Shown: positions 1 to 13,319 of the stretch, in pieces
Numbering within the stretch: the first letter of the stretch is position 1
Layout of the letters: every line of letters begins with the position of its first letter
NCBI GenBank assembly: GCA_023630585.1
Contig: CM042535.1
Span: 36,659,301 to 36,723,300, forward strand
Reading direction: 5' to 3'
From: Cranoglanis bouderius
Taxonomy: Eukaryota > Chordata > Actinopteri > Siluriformes > Cranoglanididae
DNA length: 64,000 nucleotides
The notes under the pieces: model-generated
Databases searched by the model: none
What the model saw: only the letters and a program-made list of their open reading frames with translations
Told to the model about the DNA's origin: nothing
Made by a program: the position numbers and the translations under genes

Positions 1-129
1 ATTACGCCAAATGCATAATTAAATAAATAAATTCGTAAAGTGATAATATGATTATGGCTTCGTTTATCAGCCAGTGCTTCATACTGGAGAAAGCAAGAAA
101 GAAAGAAAGAAGAGTCTGAAGCACAACAG

Positions 130-151
130 CATAGTCTCACAATCAAGTGAG

Positions 152-200
<49 letters not shown>

Positions 201-261
201 TTCACCTGTATTTGTGTGTTTCCCTGCTGAGCCACTAGGGAGCTCCACACTGATGGGCTTT

Positions 262-299
<38 letters not shown>

Positions 300-423
300 G
301 CGTCACTATTGCACCCAGTGTGAAGAAGAGATTTCGGTGTTGATGTGTGAAAAATGAACCTAATGAAGCTCAGACGGCTCATCAAATCGGATGAGAATAC
401 AGCACCTGATCTCTCTTCCAAAC

Positions 424-491
<68 letters not shown>

Positions 492-831
492 CTATATGCA
501 TAGACAACAATATGAGCATGAAAATGAAATAATGAGGGCCAGAACGAGAAAGAGGGAGTAAATAAGATCGAGAAAAGAGATGATAAGAAAGAAGGAAAGA
601 AAGAGTAAATTTAGAGGAGAGTGTGAGGAATGGGTTGTGAAATGGTTTGGGAAAGAAAAGAATGAGGGAGAGAAATCTGGACGGTGAGTAAGAGAGAAAG
701 AAGGAGATGGAGATAAAGAGAAATGGAGGCTTGAACGCTGAGGCAGCAGTTTAGGACTTTTAGCTGATACTGACAAATAGCTCAGAGGTTCACCACTGCA
801 GAAAGGAATGAGTGTGTGTCTGATTGCCCAT

Positions 832-873
<42 letters not shown>

Positions 874-932
874 TGGGGGCAGGGGTCTTGTCTATTGCTT
901 CCCAGACTATCCACATACCGCTAGTTCCTCAA

Positions 933-986
<54 letters not shown>

Positions 987-1728
987 ATGCAGCAGAGCAG
1001 TATCCCAGAAATAATTGAACAATCGAGTTCCCATATTTTTATGATCCTTATGATTCATGATCCCAGTGAAGAGATGAGATGTTTACAGGAATAAGAGCGT
1101 AAACGGATAGGAGGTGGGATGCCAGGAGATTTGTCATAGTGGATGAGATAAGCAGCTGCTTGAAAGGAAACTTCAGCCAAAATGAAAAACGTTACAATCG
1201 AACATGACAGCGGTGATACACGCTTTCAAAAACCGATGTGTTAAAAACAGCACCAGCACCGAGGTCCTGATTCAGAAAGTGCGTGCCAGGGAATAAACCG
1301 TGCACGCTCGACGAGCGCAAACGTTTGCGCTCAACTGACATATTCGTGAAATCATGACAACTCAGCAACTATACTATTTAAATATCCTGGTAAATATCCT
1401 ATGATATGTAAACAACTCTACAAATAAACCGTGTCGACAGATTTCTTACTGAGGAATGTTAAAGGTGTCAATCATCCGTGGCCAGTGGCTTTGTTGGAAA
1501 TGAGATGCTAATTACAGACGGTTCATCAGGACGTACAGATAAACCCGGCCAGTTAAACAGGTCCTCGTTGGATCGATGAGTTTTGCCTGGCGGCGTGGTG
1601 TGTAAGAGCAGCTGCACCTTAACCTTGGGGAGAGAGCTGGAGAGAGACAGTGAGTGGGTCGATAACTTGGGAAAGAAAGGCAAGTGATGCGAGACGACCT
1701 GTCGTGAGGAATTATGCTCCATAACCTG

Positions 1729-1770
<42 letters not shown>

Positions 1771-1831
1771 TGTGTGATCATGCACGAGTGGGTGTGTGCA
1801 TAGATGTGGTCTGTTTCTGACTCACATAAGG

Positions 1832-1881
<50 letters not shown>

Positions 1882-1953
1882 CAGCAGGTGCTCGCCTGCT
1901 GCATGTCTTCTTATAAGGACCCAGGTGGGAAGAAGAAATGATCCTCCAGAGGG

Positions 1954-2027
<74 letters not shown>

Positions 2028-2035
2028 ACTTGTAG
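130..2035. repeat. Dense (CA)n/(TG)n microsatellite cluster
   Basis: At least eight long dinucleotide arrays are packed here: TG at about 157-198, CA at 265-298, CA at 425-490, TG at 833-871, CA at 933-984, TG at 1733-1764, TG at 1832-1879 and TG at 1955-2025. A purine-rich stretch (540-730) lies between two of them. Open frames across the arrays are only Cys-Val or Thr-His repeats and are not genes. Nothing else is recognised. Confidence 0.95.
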
Positions 2036-3135
2036 GTTCCTTGCAAATGCTTTGGCATGAGGATATAAAAGCTTGTCAGTAACTTCGTACCGTATTGTAT
2101 TTTATCACACACTTTACTCATTTTACAAACTGGAAGCTAAAGACGGGTTTTTAATGTGATGCGTTTCGTAACATATTTACGTAAGTTGAAGTTTGAACAC
2201 GATGATCTTCGCAAGTCAGAAACACGGCATTGGCTACATTGTCCCTGTCTGTCTTTAGAATGAACTGGTGATAAAGCTTGTTAAGGTTAAAGTACACTCA
2301 TTACAAATTACACATCAAAGGTCTGTATATTACGGCTGTCGGACTAGAGTCCAGTCACAAGAACGATATCTGTAGTGACTTGGACTTGTCTTGGACTTAT
2401 TGGCATCTGGGCTTGGACTTATCTCAGTCGGGGGCACTGGTCTCTGTAAATATAATCTTGGTCCCGACCAAAAGATTGGGGAAAAGATCATGTTTGTGTT
2501 GTCTTTTCTTTTTCACATGCACAGAGTTTGACATATAGTAATTCCTTCTTCTAGAAAATAGCCTGATCATTGGCACAGTGCACGAATGAAGCCAGCTAGT
2601 TGAGAGATTTGGTTAATATTCGACAAATTACTTAAGGACGGGGGTTGACATGGACTGCTAAAAAAAAAAAAAAAAAAAAACATGTTACCCAGTGGTAGAG
2701 TGAGAAACTACACTGTCTGCATATTCTCAAGAGAATTAGAAAATTTGGTCTGGTATACCATATATGAAATTGAAGTAAAAGCTTGGCCTGGCAAGGATTC
2801 AATGGTTTTTGGACTCGGTCTTGACTCGCTCAAGCACAGTGGGGCTGTTCCAGTAACTGTGAGCTTCCTCTATTACTCCCATCTTGAGCGTTTTCTTTTG
2901 TACTTAGGCAAGCAATACAGCTTGTTGCATACAACTACCCTGGGGGCAGTGAGGTGTTCTGTGAGGTCTTTTTGCAAATGCAGAGGACAAAACATGTCCA
3001 AATCTTCAGCATGCAGCCTGGCAAACCTGACTCTCTGGGATGGTTAAAAAAAAAAAAAAAAAAAAGAGTTTCTAAGTGGAGTTTGATGTTTTTGAGCACT
3101 GCAGTCCCAACTCACCTCACCTCACCGCTCTCTCG

Positions 3136-3178
<43 letters not shown>

Positions 3179-3359
3179 CCACCACTGTCAACAGAGCAAC
3201 AGGGACCACCTCTTTCCACTGACATGGTAAATCTGCCATGTGTTTCCTCTGTCCATTCGCAAAACCTCTCCTGCCTGTATAATAACTCAAAGCAGAAGAA
3301 CCCCATGAACCTCTGGAACTGCAAATAATAGAGCTTCCAACCATTTAGAACAATTTCTG
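2036..3359. other. Intergenic, no gene recognised
   Basis: No credible coding potential. It holds two A-tracts (2661-2680 and 3046-3065), which could be decayed retroposon tails, and a (TC)n array at 3124-3174. Several 'ttggactt' and 'gactcg' iterations between 2370 and 2840 look like an old degenerate interspersed repeat. Confidence 0.6.
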
Positions 3360-3600
3360 CCCTAAACAATTTCTGTTTATGAACTTATGGGTCATATAAT
3401 TAACCATCTTATTAACGCTGTCCATTCAGCCATTGGTTTCAGGCTGAAATATGCTGGTTCGCTGAACAATTTGTCCAGTTTGCATAACGTGCGTGAAATA
3501 AATTCCGTTCTTTGATCAGTTAGGAACTCTGTCAGGATCCCAAGAATGCCCTGGTACCACGTTTTTGACGTAATTCTCTGGCTGCCTTTGGTTCAGGCCT
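3360..3600 (-). pseudogene. Decayed Ty3/gypsy integrase fragment
   Basis: Read on the minus strand from about 3580 down to 3420, one frame gives a stretch with LTDQRTEF followed by AYFSLKPMAEW. This resembles the integrase-core motif of Ty3/gypsy elements (LTDQGTEF ... SxYHPQTDGLVE). The second catalytic Asp context (TDQ) is recognisable, but the HPQTDG-type segment has degenerated. A stop codon interrupts the frame upstream (near 3595). No LTRs or other pol domains are visible, so this is an isolated relic. Confidence 0.6.
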
Positions 3601-3859
3601 CAGCCAGCATCTGTGGGAGTCTAGGAGCCTCTAGGCAAATGTGAATGGCCGGTCCCATTCCTCCAGCGCCACTGAGCGGTGACCCTCTGGGAACAGACCG
3701 TCCAACACAAATGCTCCAGATGGCTCTGAAAAGACTGACTATGAGCTGCCAGCTGGGCCTACATGGCTACATGCCCTGTGTTATGATGCAAGGTTGAAGT
3801 AAAATGTTACCATTTTCTTTTGTATGTAATCCAGCTGCATTTGAATTCCTATGACTTTT

Positions 3860-4370
3860 GCATTTGTTGGGCTGATTTTGTGTCTCCTACCTATTCAATC
3901 AAACCCAAAGAATAAACTTTCATATTAATCCCATTCCAGATTTAGTCCCCCTTTGCTGTTATAATAAGCTCCACAATTCTAGGATGGCTTTCCACTAGAT
4001 TTTGGAGCGTGGCTGTGGGAATATGTGTTCATTCAACTACAAGAGCATTAGTGAGGTCAGGTACTGATGTCATGGCGAGGAGGCCTGGGGTACAGTCGGT
4101 GTTCCAGGTCATCCCAGATGTGTTCAGTGGGGTTAAGGGCAGGGTTCTGTACAAGGACGCTCGAGATATTCCACTCTAACCTTGGTAAATCGTGTCTTCA
4201 TGGAGCTCACTTTGTGAACAGGAGCATTGTGATGGTGGAACCGGGCTGGGTCTCTTAGTTCCAGTGAAGGGAAATTGCTTACAACTTTGTGGCAACAGTT
4301 TGGAGAAGAACCACATATGGGTGTGATGTTCGGGTGTCCACAAACCTTTGGCCAGATAGTGTGTATATTT
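3860..4370. repeat. Old interspersed repeat, related to 16330-16680
   Basis: Phrases such as 'ctagattttggagcgtggctgtgggaat' (3990-4020) recur in diverged form at 16482-16515, and the far end ('ccaaacctttggccag', about 4339) is a common fish repeat terminus. Probably a non-autonomous DNA transposon relic; the class is not certain. The short frames inside are not genes. Confidence 0.55.
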
Positions 4371-4472
4371 AACCTGGTGTGACACCACAGCTTTCAAAGG
4401 CTTCTGTTTTTTATATTGAGATTGTTCTGGAAAATAAGACAGGAGCAATGACTCAGAAATAATAACAGGAGG

Positions 4473-4477
<5 letters not shown>

Positions 4478-4547
<70 letters not shown>
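4478..4547. repeat. (GA)n microsatellite
   Basis: About 70 bp of uninterrupted GA. No gene is seen between it and the next repeat. Confidence 0.97.
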
Positions 4548-4548
<1 letters not shown>

Positions 4549-4849
4549 TGTATGGTGTATGAATCACCAACCTTGCCTCTTGCCCTTTTGGTACAATTAT
4601 GCTTTGGGGCGATTGGTCATTTATTAATTAATTCATAAAAAAAGCTTACTTACGGTTGAATGCATAAACGAGTATGAGGAGAACAAAGCGATCTCATATA
4701 AAATTTCTAGGAACAAGAAATGATTTATTGCTACTCTGTATGTATGAAAATGTAACACGGGCCATGACCTCTGACTCAATGCCTCATTGATTCACAAATC
4801 TTCATGTCTTTTTACCTTTAGCGCAACAGTGCACATTAGAAACACATTA

Positions 4850-5160
4850 AATACATCCATCCGTTTTCCATACCGCTTATCCTACACATATCCCAGGGAA
4901 CCTGGGCAGGGGACACCCTAGGCAGGGTGCCAGTCCATCGCAGGGCCCAATCACGTGCTACGGACAATTTGGAAATGCTAATCGACCTACAGCGCATGTC
5001 TTTGGACTGGAGGAGGAAACCGGAGTACCCGGAGGAAACCCATGAAGCTCGGGGAGAATGTGCAAGCTCCGTGCACGCAGGGTGGGGGCGGGACTCGAGC
5101 CCCCAACCCCATGGATGTGAGGTAAACGTGCTAACCACTAAGCCACCATGCCCCCCTCCC
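4850..5160 (+). repeat. Teleost interspersed repeat (LINE/SINE-tail type)
   Basis: A run containing 'catgtctttggactgg' then 'gaggaaaccggagtacccgg' and ending 'gctaaccactaagccacc' is a very common fish repeat with a tRNA/LINE-tail look. Diverged partial relatives sharing the 'ggaggaaaccgga' core occur near 32950, 45185 and 59765. Not protein coding. Confidence 0.75.
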
Positions 5161-7314
5161 CACCCACATTAAATATATGTTTTAGACAATAGACAATACA
5201 ATACTTAATTTAAATCACAGGTTTATTTTAATCCACTTGTTCTAATGATAACTTCTGTACTAACAACATACGCCGAGACTTGCACGGCGGACGCTCTACA
5301 TAAACCGATTTTTACAAAATGTGTGAGTTTCCTGTGAGGATTCTTGGAAGGAGTCTCCAGTGTCACTGCTTTGCAACAGAGTCAAAGCTGTAACATATTC
5401 CACGATTTGCAAATTAATAAGACAAACCTCTGTGAATCACTGCTCACTTCGAGTTTGACAACTGTTCAAGGAGATAAAGGTTTAAACGTTGCCCATGGTA
5501 ACCATCACGCAAAACGTCTTCTACGCAAACGCAGTGTTAGGGGGTTTACGTTTAGAGTGACAGGTGAAGGTTAGAAAGAGTGGGTTTGTGCTTTTATTAC
5601 GCACAGCCCTTGGGCAGAGATAAAATAGTGCCGTATAACTCCTTGTTGTTGTTTTGTTTGTGTGTTTGTGTGGGAGATAAATAAATTCCTGGCTGAACTT
5701 TTCGTACATTGGCTCGTAAAAATTCTTTGATTCAGGTTTCTAACGCGGAGTGACTCATTCGGTATGAATAACTCCAGCACGGACGAATCCATAGTTTAAC
5801 TTCGAAATATCTCTTTTCCTCCAACATGGAAGGAGCAAAACAGGAAGTTTGCTGACACTCTGGAGAAGACCGTATTCATGAAGCTGTGTACTTACGAATC
5901 TTTACATGGAGCTTGCAAGGATGGAGGGATTAGAAGGAAGGATGGAGGAAGATAGGACAAAAGAAAAATGCTGCCAGTGTTTATTGATGAGCAGGAAACA
6001 AGCTACACGTGTCAGTACTCAGGCAAGACCTAGTGCTGCCAAGGATGAGGCTGGTGTTGGTTGGAGTTAAAGCTTTTGTTGTCATATTGATTCAGTTGTG
6101 TCTTACCAACTAAACAACACCCCAAAAGAGCAGTTTATGGTTATTTTTGATTAATCGTGGGAGGAATGTTAATGAAAAACGAAGGTTCTAATAATGAATA
6201 TTCGTTCTTATTGAATTCCATCAACGCCTTAAGTTTCACACCGCAGAAATGATTTTCAGTATTGCTCCACTTCAATCTGAGCCGAACAAAATCTTTAATA
6301 AAGATTTATCAAAGGCTGTCGGACATTTTTAGGGCAGTAGATAATCTTGACCCGAGTCAGTATTGAATGGTTCGTTCCATTGTGTGGTGAAGCCTATTTT
6401 CTCTCTTTCTCTCACACACACACACACACTCTTCTATTTCTGTCTGTAATTTTGCACTAGTCACAATACATTTGAAGTTCAAACCGCATTTCTGTAACCT
6501 CATCATGGCATTCGTAAAGGGGTAAAGGGTTCAGGGAAATAAAGCACACCATACACACTCCTTCGCATACGGTATAAACAACAGCTTCTGCCACAGATAT
6601 ACAGTACGTACACTACGAGTCAGGAAGGGCGGAGCTTAAGTAGATTCTGATCAGCAAATGGGAAAAATGTATGGCATCATCACAAACATTTTCCAAACAT
6701 TAACAACCTGGGAAGTAAACGTGACCAATGATTTTGATTATAGTATAAAATACAGGAATTTACCGAACTTTAACTAGCTTGCTTGAATTTGGCTAGCTAA
6801 CGTCAGATACAGCTAGTGCTGGAGCTAGCTGAGCTAGCTACGTAGTGGGCTAATGCTAGATTCAAGTGGTAGGACCTAGGAATAATATGTAGACAATCCA
6901 AGGGCTCCGAAGTATTTATGCGATTTTGTAAGATTTTATAAGATATAATAAGATTTATGTGGCTAAAGTAAGAGCAGTTCCTTTGTTAAATCTAGCCCTT
7001 TACTTTAATGTTAGCGTTTACTAACTTTAGACTAACGTCTTGAAAGACAGGCTTGATTTATAAATAAGTATCCATGATCAAGCTCTTGCTTCGTTTACAT
7101 CTTGTCTGGGAGCTTCTAGTTTGTCGTAGTTAATAATGACTAGTGTTCTTCAGGGCTCTGTACTAGGGCCGGTCCAATTTTAAACATGTTTCAGTTGTAA
7201 AACCAAGAACTTATGAAAGAGGGCACATGAGCACATCTTCAGCCCTGTATGAATTATTGAGCAACACAGTGGCTTCCGCCTTGTTACTTCCAGTCGGCTA
7301 CATTAAGAAAGGCT

Positions 7315-7320
<6 letters not shown>
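5161..7320. other. Intergenic, nothing coding recognised
   Basis: Mostly unique-looking A+T-rich sequence with no plausible exon. The phrase 'ggaaggagtctccagtgtca' (5347-5366) recurs at about 61798, so a shared old repeat is present around 5330-5400. A short (CA)n lies at 6414-6429. Confidence 0.6.
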
Positions 7321-7354
<34 letters not shown>

Positions 7355-7733
7355 CCATGTCTTTTAAAAGACCCTCCCTGTTCACCAAAACATGAGCGTC
7401 TTTGAATCGAGGAGGATGTGTCACATCACTGGTGTGGACGTGCATCAGAGATGTCTGTAGTAACTGAACCAGCACTTTCTTTTGTGGTTTTTAAAGAAGG
7501 TCATGCGTGAAAATATTTCTCCTACAGCACACAGCAAAAATGTGAAGAAACTGTGGTATTGTCTATGGAGCTCTTTTCCTGTTTAAAAGATGTTTAAGTA
7601 ACAAACCTACTGTAAAGAACTCAAACAAAGATACATCATTCGCCCATTCATCATTTCTAAGTGCTTTATCCTGGTCAGGATTGGACGGTCCGGAGTCGAT
7701 CCTGGGATCCTGGTATTTTACGGTGTGTGTGTG

Positions 7734-7770
<37 letters not shown>
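7321..7770. repeat. (CA)n, fish SINE/LINE tail and (GT)n
   Basis: (CA)n at 7318-7352. At about 7640-7715 is a diverged, reverse-oriented copy of a fish repeat tail; the same unit occurs in the other direction at 36565-36680. (GT)n follows at 7723-7768 with a few GC interruptions. No gene. Confidence 0.7.
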
Positions 7771-7772
<2 letters not shown>

Positions 7773-7929
7773 GTGTGTTTAGAGTGTGTGCAGACTTTTA
7801 CCATTTACTTTAACATCTTGTCATGTGAAGCAGTTTGACCCGTTCTTGAACTTTGCATCTAAACACACACTCGAGATGATGTGAAACTGACAAAAAGCTC
7901 AAACGGTGCCGTCTCTCGGCGCTCCGGCT

Positions 7930-7935
7930 CAGGTC

Positions 7936-7987
<52 letters not shown>

Positions 7988-8075
7988 ATAGAGAGAGAGA
8001 GAGAGACAGAGAGAGAGACGGAGAGAGAGACGGAGAGAGAGAGAGAGAGAGACGGAGAGAGAGAGAGAGAGAGAG

Positions 8076-8111
<36 letters not shown>

Positions 8112-8143
8112 GGAGAGAGAGAGAGAGAGATAGAGAGAGAGAG

Positions 8144-8177
<34 letters not shown>

Positions 8178-8178
8178 G

Positions 8179-8217
<39 letters not shown>

Positions 8218-8222
8218 GGAGA
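7930..8222. repeat. (GA)n array with regular GACGGA interruptions
   Basis: About 290 bp of GA repeats, punctuated by 'gacgga' and a few 'gata' units. The reverse complement of this texture ('ctctctaaccgtctctct', 'tccgtctctc') appears at 30375-31290. The array abuts the unique segment that is duplicated in inverted form at 30948-31093. Confidence 0.95.
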
Positions 8223-8295
8223 TGCATTAAAAGATAAAGCACCTTACATTATTCATAAACGCATTTCCAAAGCTGAAGCATAACTTTATATATAT

Positions 8296-8360
<65 letters not shown>

Positions 8361-8395
8361 GACATTTCCTTGGACTAAGTTCAGACAGGTTTAAA
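8216..8395 (+). repeat. Arm A of a 22.6-kb-spaced inverted duplication
   Basis: The segment from 'gacggagatgcattaaaaga' through 'gaagcataacttatat'-type sequence, a (CA)n block and 'catttccttggactaag' is matched almost exactly, as reverse complement, by 30948-31093. The two arms differ mainly in microsatellite length. Confidence 0.85.
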
Positions 8396-8667
8396 ATATA
8401 TATATATATATTTGAATATAGACAGAGTTTGTGTGTAGTGTTAATGCCGGAGACGTCTATATAGACAGAGAAAAAGGAGTGAGAGAGACGGGTAGATAGA
8501 TAGACAGATAAAGAGACAGACAGGGAGACAGATAGATAGATAGAAAGACAGACATAGAGAGAAAGAGGGATGCCTCACTGCTCATTTCACTGACCTTCAG
8601 TCCCGCTAGAGTCCTAAAAGGCTTTTCAGCATCAACTTGCCTCATGTCACTCCTAAGGAAATGTCTT

Positions 8668-8703
<36 letters not shown>

Positions 8704-8836
8704 AAAAAATCAAGAAGGTCTTTTCATAATAATAAACCCTGACAGTGATACTAAAACTGAGTGAACATGAACAGTATTACATTGTGTGCCTTTATCACAT
8801 AAACAATAGAAGGTTAAAATCATCATTTTATTATAT

Positions 8837-8867
<31 letters not shown>

Positions 8868-8868
8868 T
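8396..8868. repeat. TA, GA/GATA, CA and TTTA simple repeats
   Basis: Short (TA)n at 8397-8411, an imperfect GATA/GACA tract at 8465-8560, (CA)n at 8671-8699 and (TTTA)n at 8835-8868. No gene. Confidence 0.85.
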
Positions 8869-9405
8869 ACAGAACTGTGCAAAAGTTTTAGGCACCCTAT
8901 TTTTTTTATTTTTTTTGTACAAACTTTGTTATAGATTTTCTATTTTATGACGTCTGCATGATCAGGTCAGTACGAAAAAACATTTTACATTCCCAAACAT
9001 TAGTTTCACAAAATTAAACGTTGCAGAAAAAATGTTTGTATGTCATTAAAGAAAGCAGTGTATTACATAAGAGACACTTTTCAGACAGTAAACACAATGA
9101 AGGCTGCTGGGTTTCGCTGCAGAAATAAGAAGCGAGTGCGAAAGTCAAAGTGTCCAGAAGAACTGTGGCTGGTTCTGCAAGATGCTCAATAAAACTTACC
9201 AGCTCATTTCCTTATAAAACTGCACTAATTGTACCGGAGACGACTATTTTAATTTTTAATTTATATTTTTTTGTCACACCAAATATTGACTTTGTTTCAT
9301 TTACTACTGTTTACTGCTCTTAACCGTATTTTTGTTTTGTTTTTTAAATGTAGAAACATTTAATTTCATTATTTTGAAGGCATCTTTATATGTAAAAAAA
9401 AATAA
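8869..9405 (-). mobile_element. Non-autonomous DNA transposon (MITE), copy 1
   Basis: About 535 bp that matches 43927-44481 in reverse complement over almost its whole length (for example 'aataagaagcgagtgcgaaagtc' here against its complement there). The left end 'cagaactgtgcaaaagtttt' corresponds to the terminal inverted repeat of copy 2 and is preceded by TA. The other terminus is missing about 45 bp. Frames inside are broken. Confidence 0.8.
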
Positions 9406-9529
9406 GCTCACAATTAGGTTGAATACAAAATGGCTTCCTGTTCACTATAGATGCTCACTACATAGAGTACATAGAGTATAACATGATGCCATTGTACTGT
9501 AGACCCAGGAGTTTATAGTAAGTCGGCTA

Positions 9530-10035
9530 AGACATGCACTAGCATTAGATTAAACAGGCTAAAGCATGTACTAGCATTATAATCAACAAGCTAAGTCACA
9601 ACAACAACAACCAGGAATTAGCATTAAAGTAACACGTAAACCAATAATATCAAACTAAGTAATAGCAATATCAGTATCCGGGTTCCTCCATTAAATAGCA
9701 CTGCAGTAAACAGGCTAACGCATGAACTAGCATAAGAGTGAACAGACGTACCAGGTACTAGCATTAAATGTAAGCAAGCTAAGTCAGTACTAGCATTATA
9801 GTAAACAAGCTAAGTCAGTACTAGCATTAAATGTAAGCAAGCTAAGTCAGTACTAGCATTATAGTAAACAAGCTAAGTCAGTACTAGCATTATAGTAAAC
9901 AAGCTAAGTCAGTACTAGCATTATAGTAAACAAGCTAAGTCAGTACTAGCATTATAGTAAACAAGCTAAGTCAGTACTAGCATTATAGTAAACAAGCTAA
10001 GTCACTACTAGCATTATAGTAAACAAGCTAAGACG
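9530..10035 (+). repeat. 31-bp minisatellite ('gctaagtcagtactagcatta')
   Basis: From about 9769 to 10031 a 31-bp unit (core 'caagctaagtcagtactagc') repeats about nine times. Most units end 'attatagtaa'; two end 'attaaatgtaa'. Degenerate units extend upstream to 9530. Spacers are not unique, so this is not a CRISPR array. A more diverged relative lies at 12550-12960. Confidence 0.9.
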
Positions 10036-10119
10036 CAAAGTAGTGTTGGGTGACACGTTGAATATTCAGAAAATTTGAACACTGAAATTTAAACCGTGAA
10101 ACTCCCTCTGACATCTGAC

Positions 10120-10129
10120 AGCCTAGTCA

Positions 10130-10170
<41 letters not shown>
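10120..10170. repeat. (CA)n microsatellite
   Basis: Uninterrupted CA array of about 38 bp after a short unique stretch. Confidence 0.95.
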
Positions 10171-10229
10171 ATCCCAGCTAAGCTCTTATTGAAGAAAGAA
10201 AGACATTTCAAATCATTTTAAATCACTTC

Positions 10230-11100
10230 AGACCCACTTCCCCCGCCCTCTGAGCCAGACTTGCACTTTATTATTCATAAATGTGTCATAAACATTTCGC
10301 CTGAGCACAAATGCGCTTCTATTTAGGGACGGCTGCGGTGCTCATCGTGGCTCCAGCTGTGCGCCGTGCTGCGTTATTACTCAGATGTGCTGGGGAGCGT
10401 CGTGTTTATGGAAAAGATTCGGATAATCATTAAGCGCCGAGCGCAAAACGTGTTTGTAAAGCTGGTTGCCGTGGTGTGTGTTAATGGTCCAGAGGGCATG
10501 AAGCTCAATAAATACATTCGGAGTGCACGCAGCTCATGTTATTTACAGCAGGGGGATATTTACAGGGTATAATGCTGGCATCAAACTGGAATTTAAGATG
10601 TTATTCGTCAAGTTATGTAGCGTTATGTCATGTAGCGTTGCGTCTCTCGAACGTATCGCATCGTGTCGTTTGTTTTCTTTGCTTTTTTAAAAGTTTGTAT
10701 CAATGTCATTTGTATATCGATCAATGTTCTGTCACTAAAATACCCAGCAAATGTTACTACTGGGTTCTAAGCCTACTGAGGTGAAGGAAATACTAATACA
10801 TGAAAGCTAAAGGTGTTTTTTCACTGCTTGACGATAGCGGTTAGCATCTATGCCAAAGCAGGTTAATACACTGAAGGGAAAATGGACCCGAGCTACCTAA
10901 CAGAAACATACTAAAGCGTTGAAATTGTCGCATTTTTATAGTGTTTACGCTGAAATTTCATCTAAAGCGTCAGGTATTTAATTGTGGTGGGTTTTTTTCA
11001 GGTAGATTTTAAGACTTTTTCTTACAGCTCAGATGTTGGAAAGCTGTTGACGTCGACGTTTGAGGTGAGGTGGGAATACATACTGGATGGGACGCTGATC
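10230..11100. other. Unique-looking non-coding segment
   Basis: No repeat family recognised. The part at 10265-10560 is unusually complex in composition, with homeodomain/POU-like AT motifs ('attattcataaat' at 10270) beside a balanced-GC stretch. A 68-codon frame at 10366-10572 has no recognisable domain and no splice context. It could be a conserved regulatory element; that is inference only. Confidence 0.4.
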
Positions 11101-11116
11101 CATCTCAAGCCACCAT

Positions 11117-11162
<46 letters not shown>

Positions 11163-11629
11163 ATACACATTCAGTGCTAGAGCGGTTTTAGAGTAAACAG
11201 TCCACCCAGCACTTACTGTCCACACAGTTGAGGGTCGAACCAGCTCTGAGCTGGTAACGATACCCACGGCGCTAATGCTAACACTACCACAGATGTAGAA
11301 TCACGTATGCAGGAAGATGGCAGTGTGTCCACAGGAATGTGCAGCGCAATTTCAATGAAATTGAAGCTAAAATCCAGTAAAAATGTGTGTAAATATCAGC
11401 AAGGAGTGAAGGTGAGGGTTATTTACTATATCATGAAGCTATAGAATTTCGCATAAACATCTGCTTATATATGTTATCTATGGATCTCTATTAGACCCAG
11501 GTGTGTGTGTGTGTGTGTGTGTGTAGGACGGTGGTTGAGCAGACACACAGTTCTGTCGGAAATATGGCAGCCTATGAGGATGGGGATGCTGTTGCTGTGA
11601 CAAAAAAAAAAAGGTCCCATATATAGTAA

Positions 11630-11667
<38 letters not shown>
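11117..11667. repeat. (CA)n and (GT)n arrays with a short unique interval
   Basis: (CA)n at 11117-11160, (GT)n at 11502-11524 and (CA)n at 11632-11666. The 11170-11480 interval shows nothing recognisable. Confidence 0.9.
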
Positions 11668-12357
<690 letters not shown>

Positions 12358-12439
12358 GTCGTGTGCTGTCCTGTTCAAAAGGCCATTAAGTCAATGAGTA
12401 TCTGATCCGATTAGAGGTGGGTTAAAAAGGGGCACATAT

Positions 12440-12454
12440 CTGTGCATGAACTCA

Positions 12455-12491
<37 letters not shown>

Positions 12492-13015
12492 GGATTAAAA
12501 GCATCCTATCCCTAACACCTCAGAGAAAAAAACTAATTATAGAGACCTGCTGAGGTTTAGTACAGCATTATATTAAACTGGCTAAATGACGAATTAGCAT
12601 TAGAGCATGAAGTAGATTTATAGCAATGGTTTATCCCAGAAACTAGCATCACAGTAAAAGGGCTAACCCAGGAATGAGCAAATAAACGGTCTAACACATG
12701 AACTAGCATTATAGGTCAGTAATTAGCCTCTGCTGTATATAAGCTAACAAATAAACTAGCAAACAACTAGGTTAACCCTGAAAAAAAAAAAAAGTGTGTA
12801 AACATACCTGTGATAGTAAACAGATTATAAACTAGTATTGAACAGGTTAGCAAAACAAATTAGCATTATACTGTAGTTAACTGGTTAACCCAGGTTTTAG
12901 CATTACACAGCAGTTGTTGTTTTTGTTTTAGCACAAAATCTTGTTGCACATCAAGCTAAATTAGCACTCAGAATGGTAGTAGCAGGTGTGTGTGTGTGTG
13001 TGTGTGTGTGTGATG
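12440..13015. repeat. Diverged minisatellite plus flanking CA and GT arrays
   Basis: (CA)n at 12456-12490 and (GT)n at 12986-13012 flank a stretch (12550-12960) with many 'aactagcatta' and 'ggctaac' iterations. These are recognisably related to the 31-bp minisatellite at 9.5-10.0 kb but too diverged for a clean period. No gene. Confidence 0.7.
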
Positions 13016-13319
13016 CCCCTGAGGCACAACCCTCTCATTTCACATCTTTTCCACCTACTTATGATGCACTGCTCCCAATATTTGTTCCTGTACGCTCATT
13101 TACATAAAATGGATTTGTCTAATCGGAGCATCAGATTATAAAATTCGTTTATTCACAGGCTCTCTGATCCTGTTGCTTTTGTTTTTCGCCCGTGACGAGG
13201 CTGTAACCGGAATTAATTATGGAGCTGGAGAGCTTACGGCTCTTCAAAACGTCTCCATCTGCCGTGAGATCCGCGTGACGTGCCGTCGGCCCAAACGTGT
13301 GACTGGAACTCCTGACCAT

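Noticed and set aside
7906..8242. Arg-Glu and Ser-Leu repeat frames
   Set aside because: Pure (GA)n microsatellite translation with no start context or domain.
9769..10031. CRISPR-like regularly spaced repeats
   Set aside because: The entire 31-bp unit repeats with no unique spacers, and the context is a vertebrate genome; it is a minisatellite.
10366..10572. Small plus-strand frame of 68 codons
   Set aside because: No recognisable domain, no splice or start support; possibly regulatory instead.
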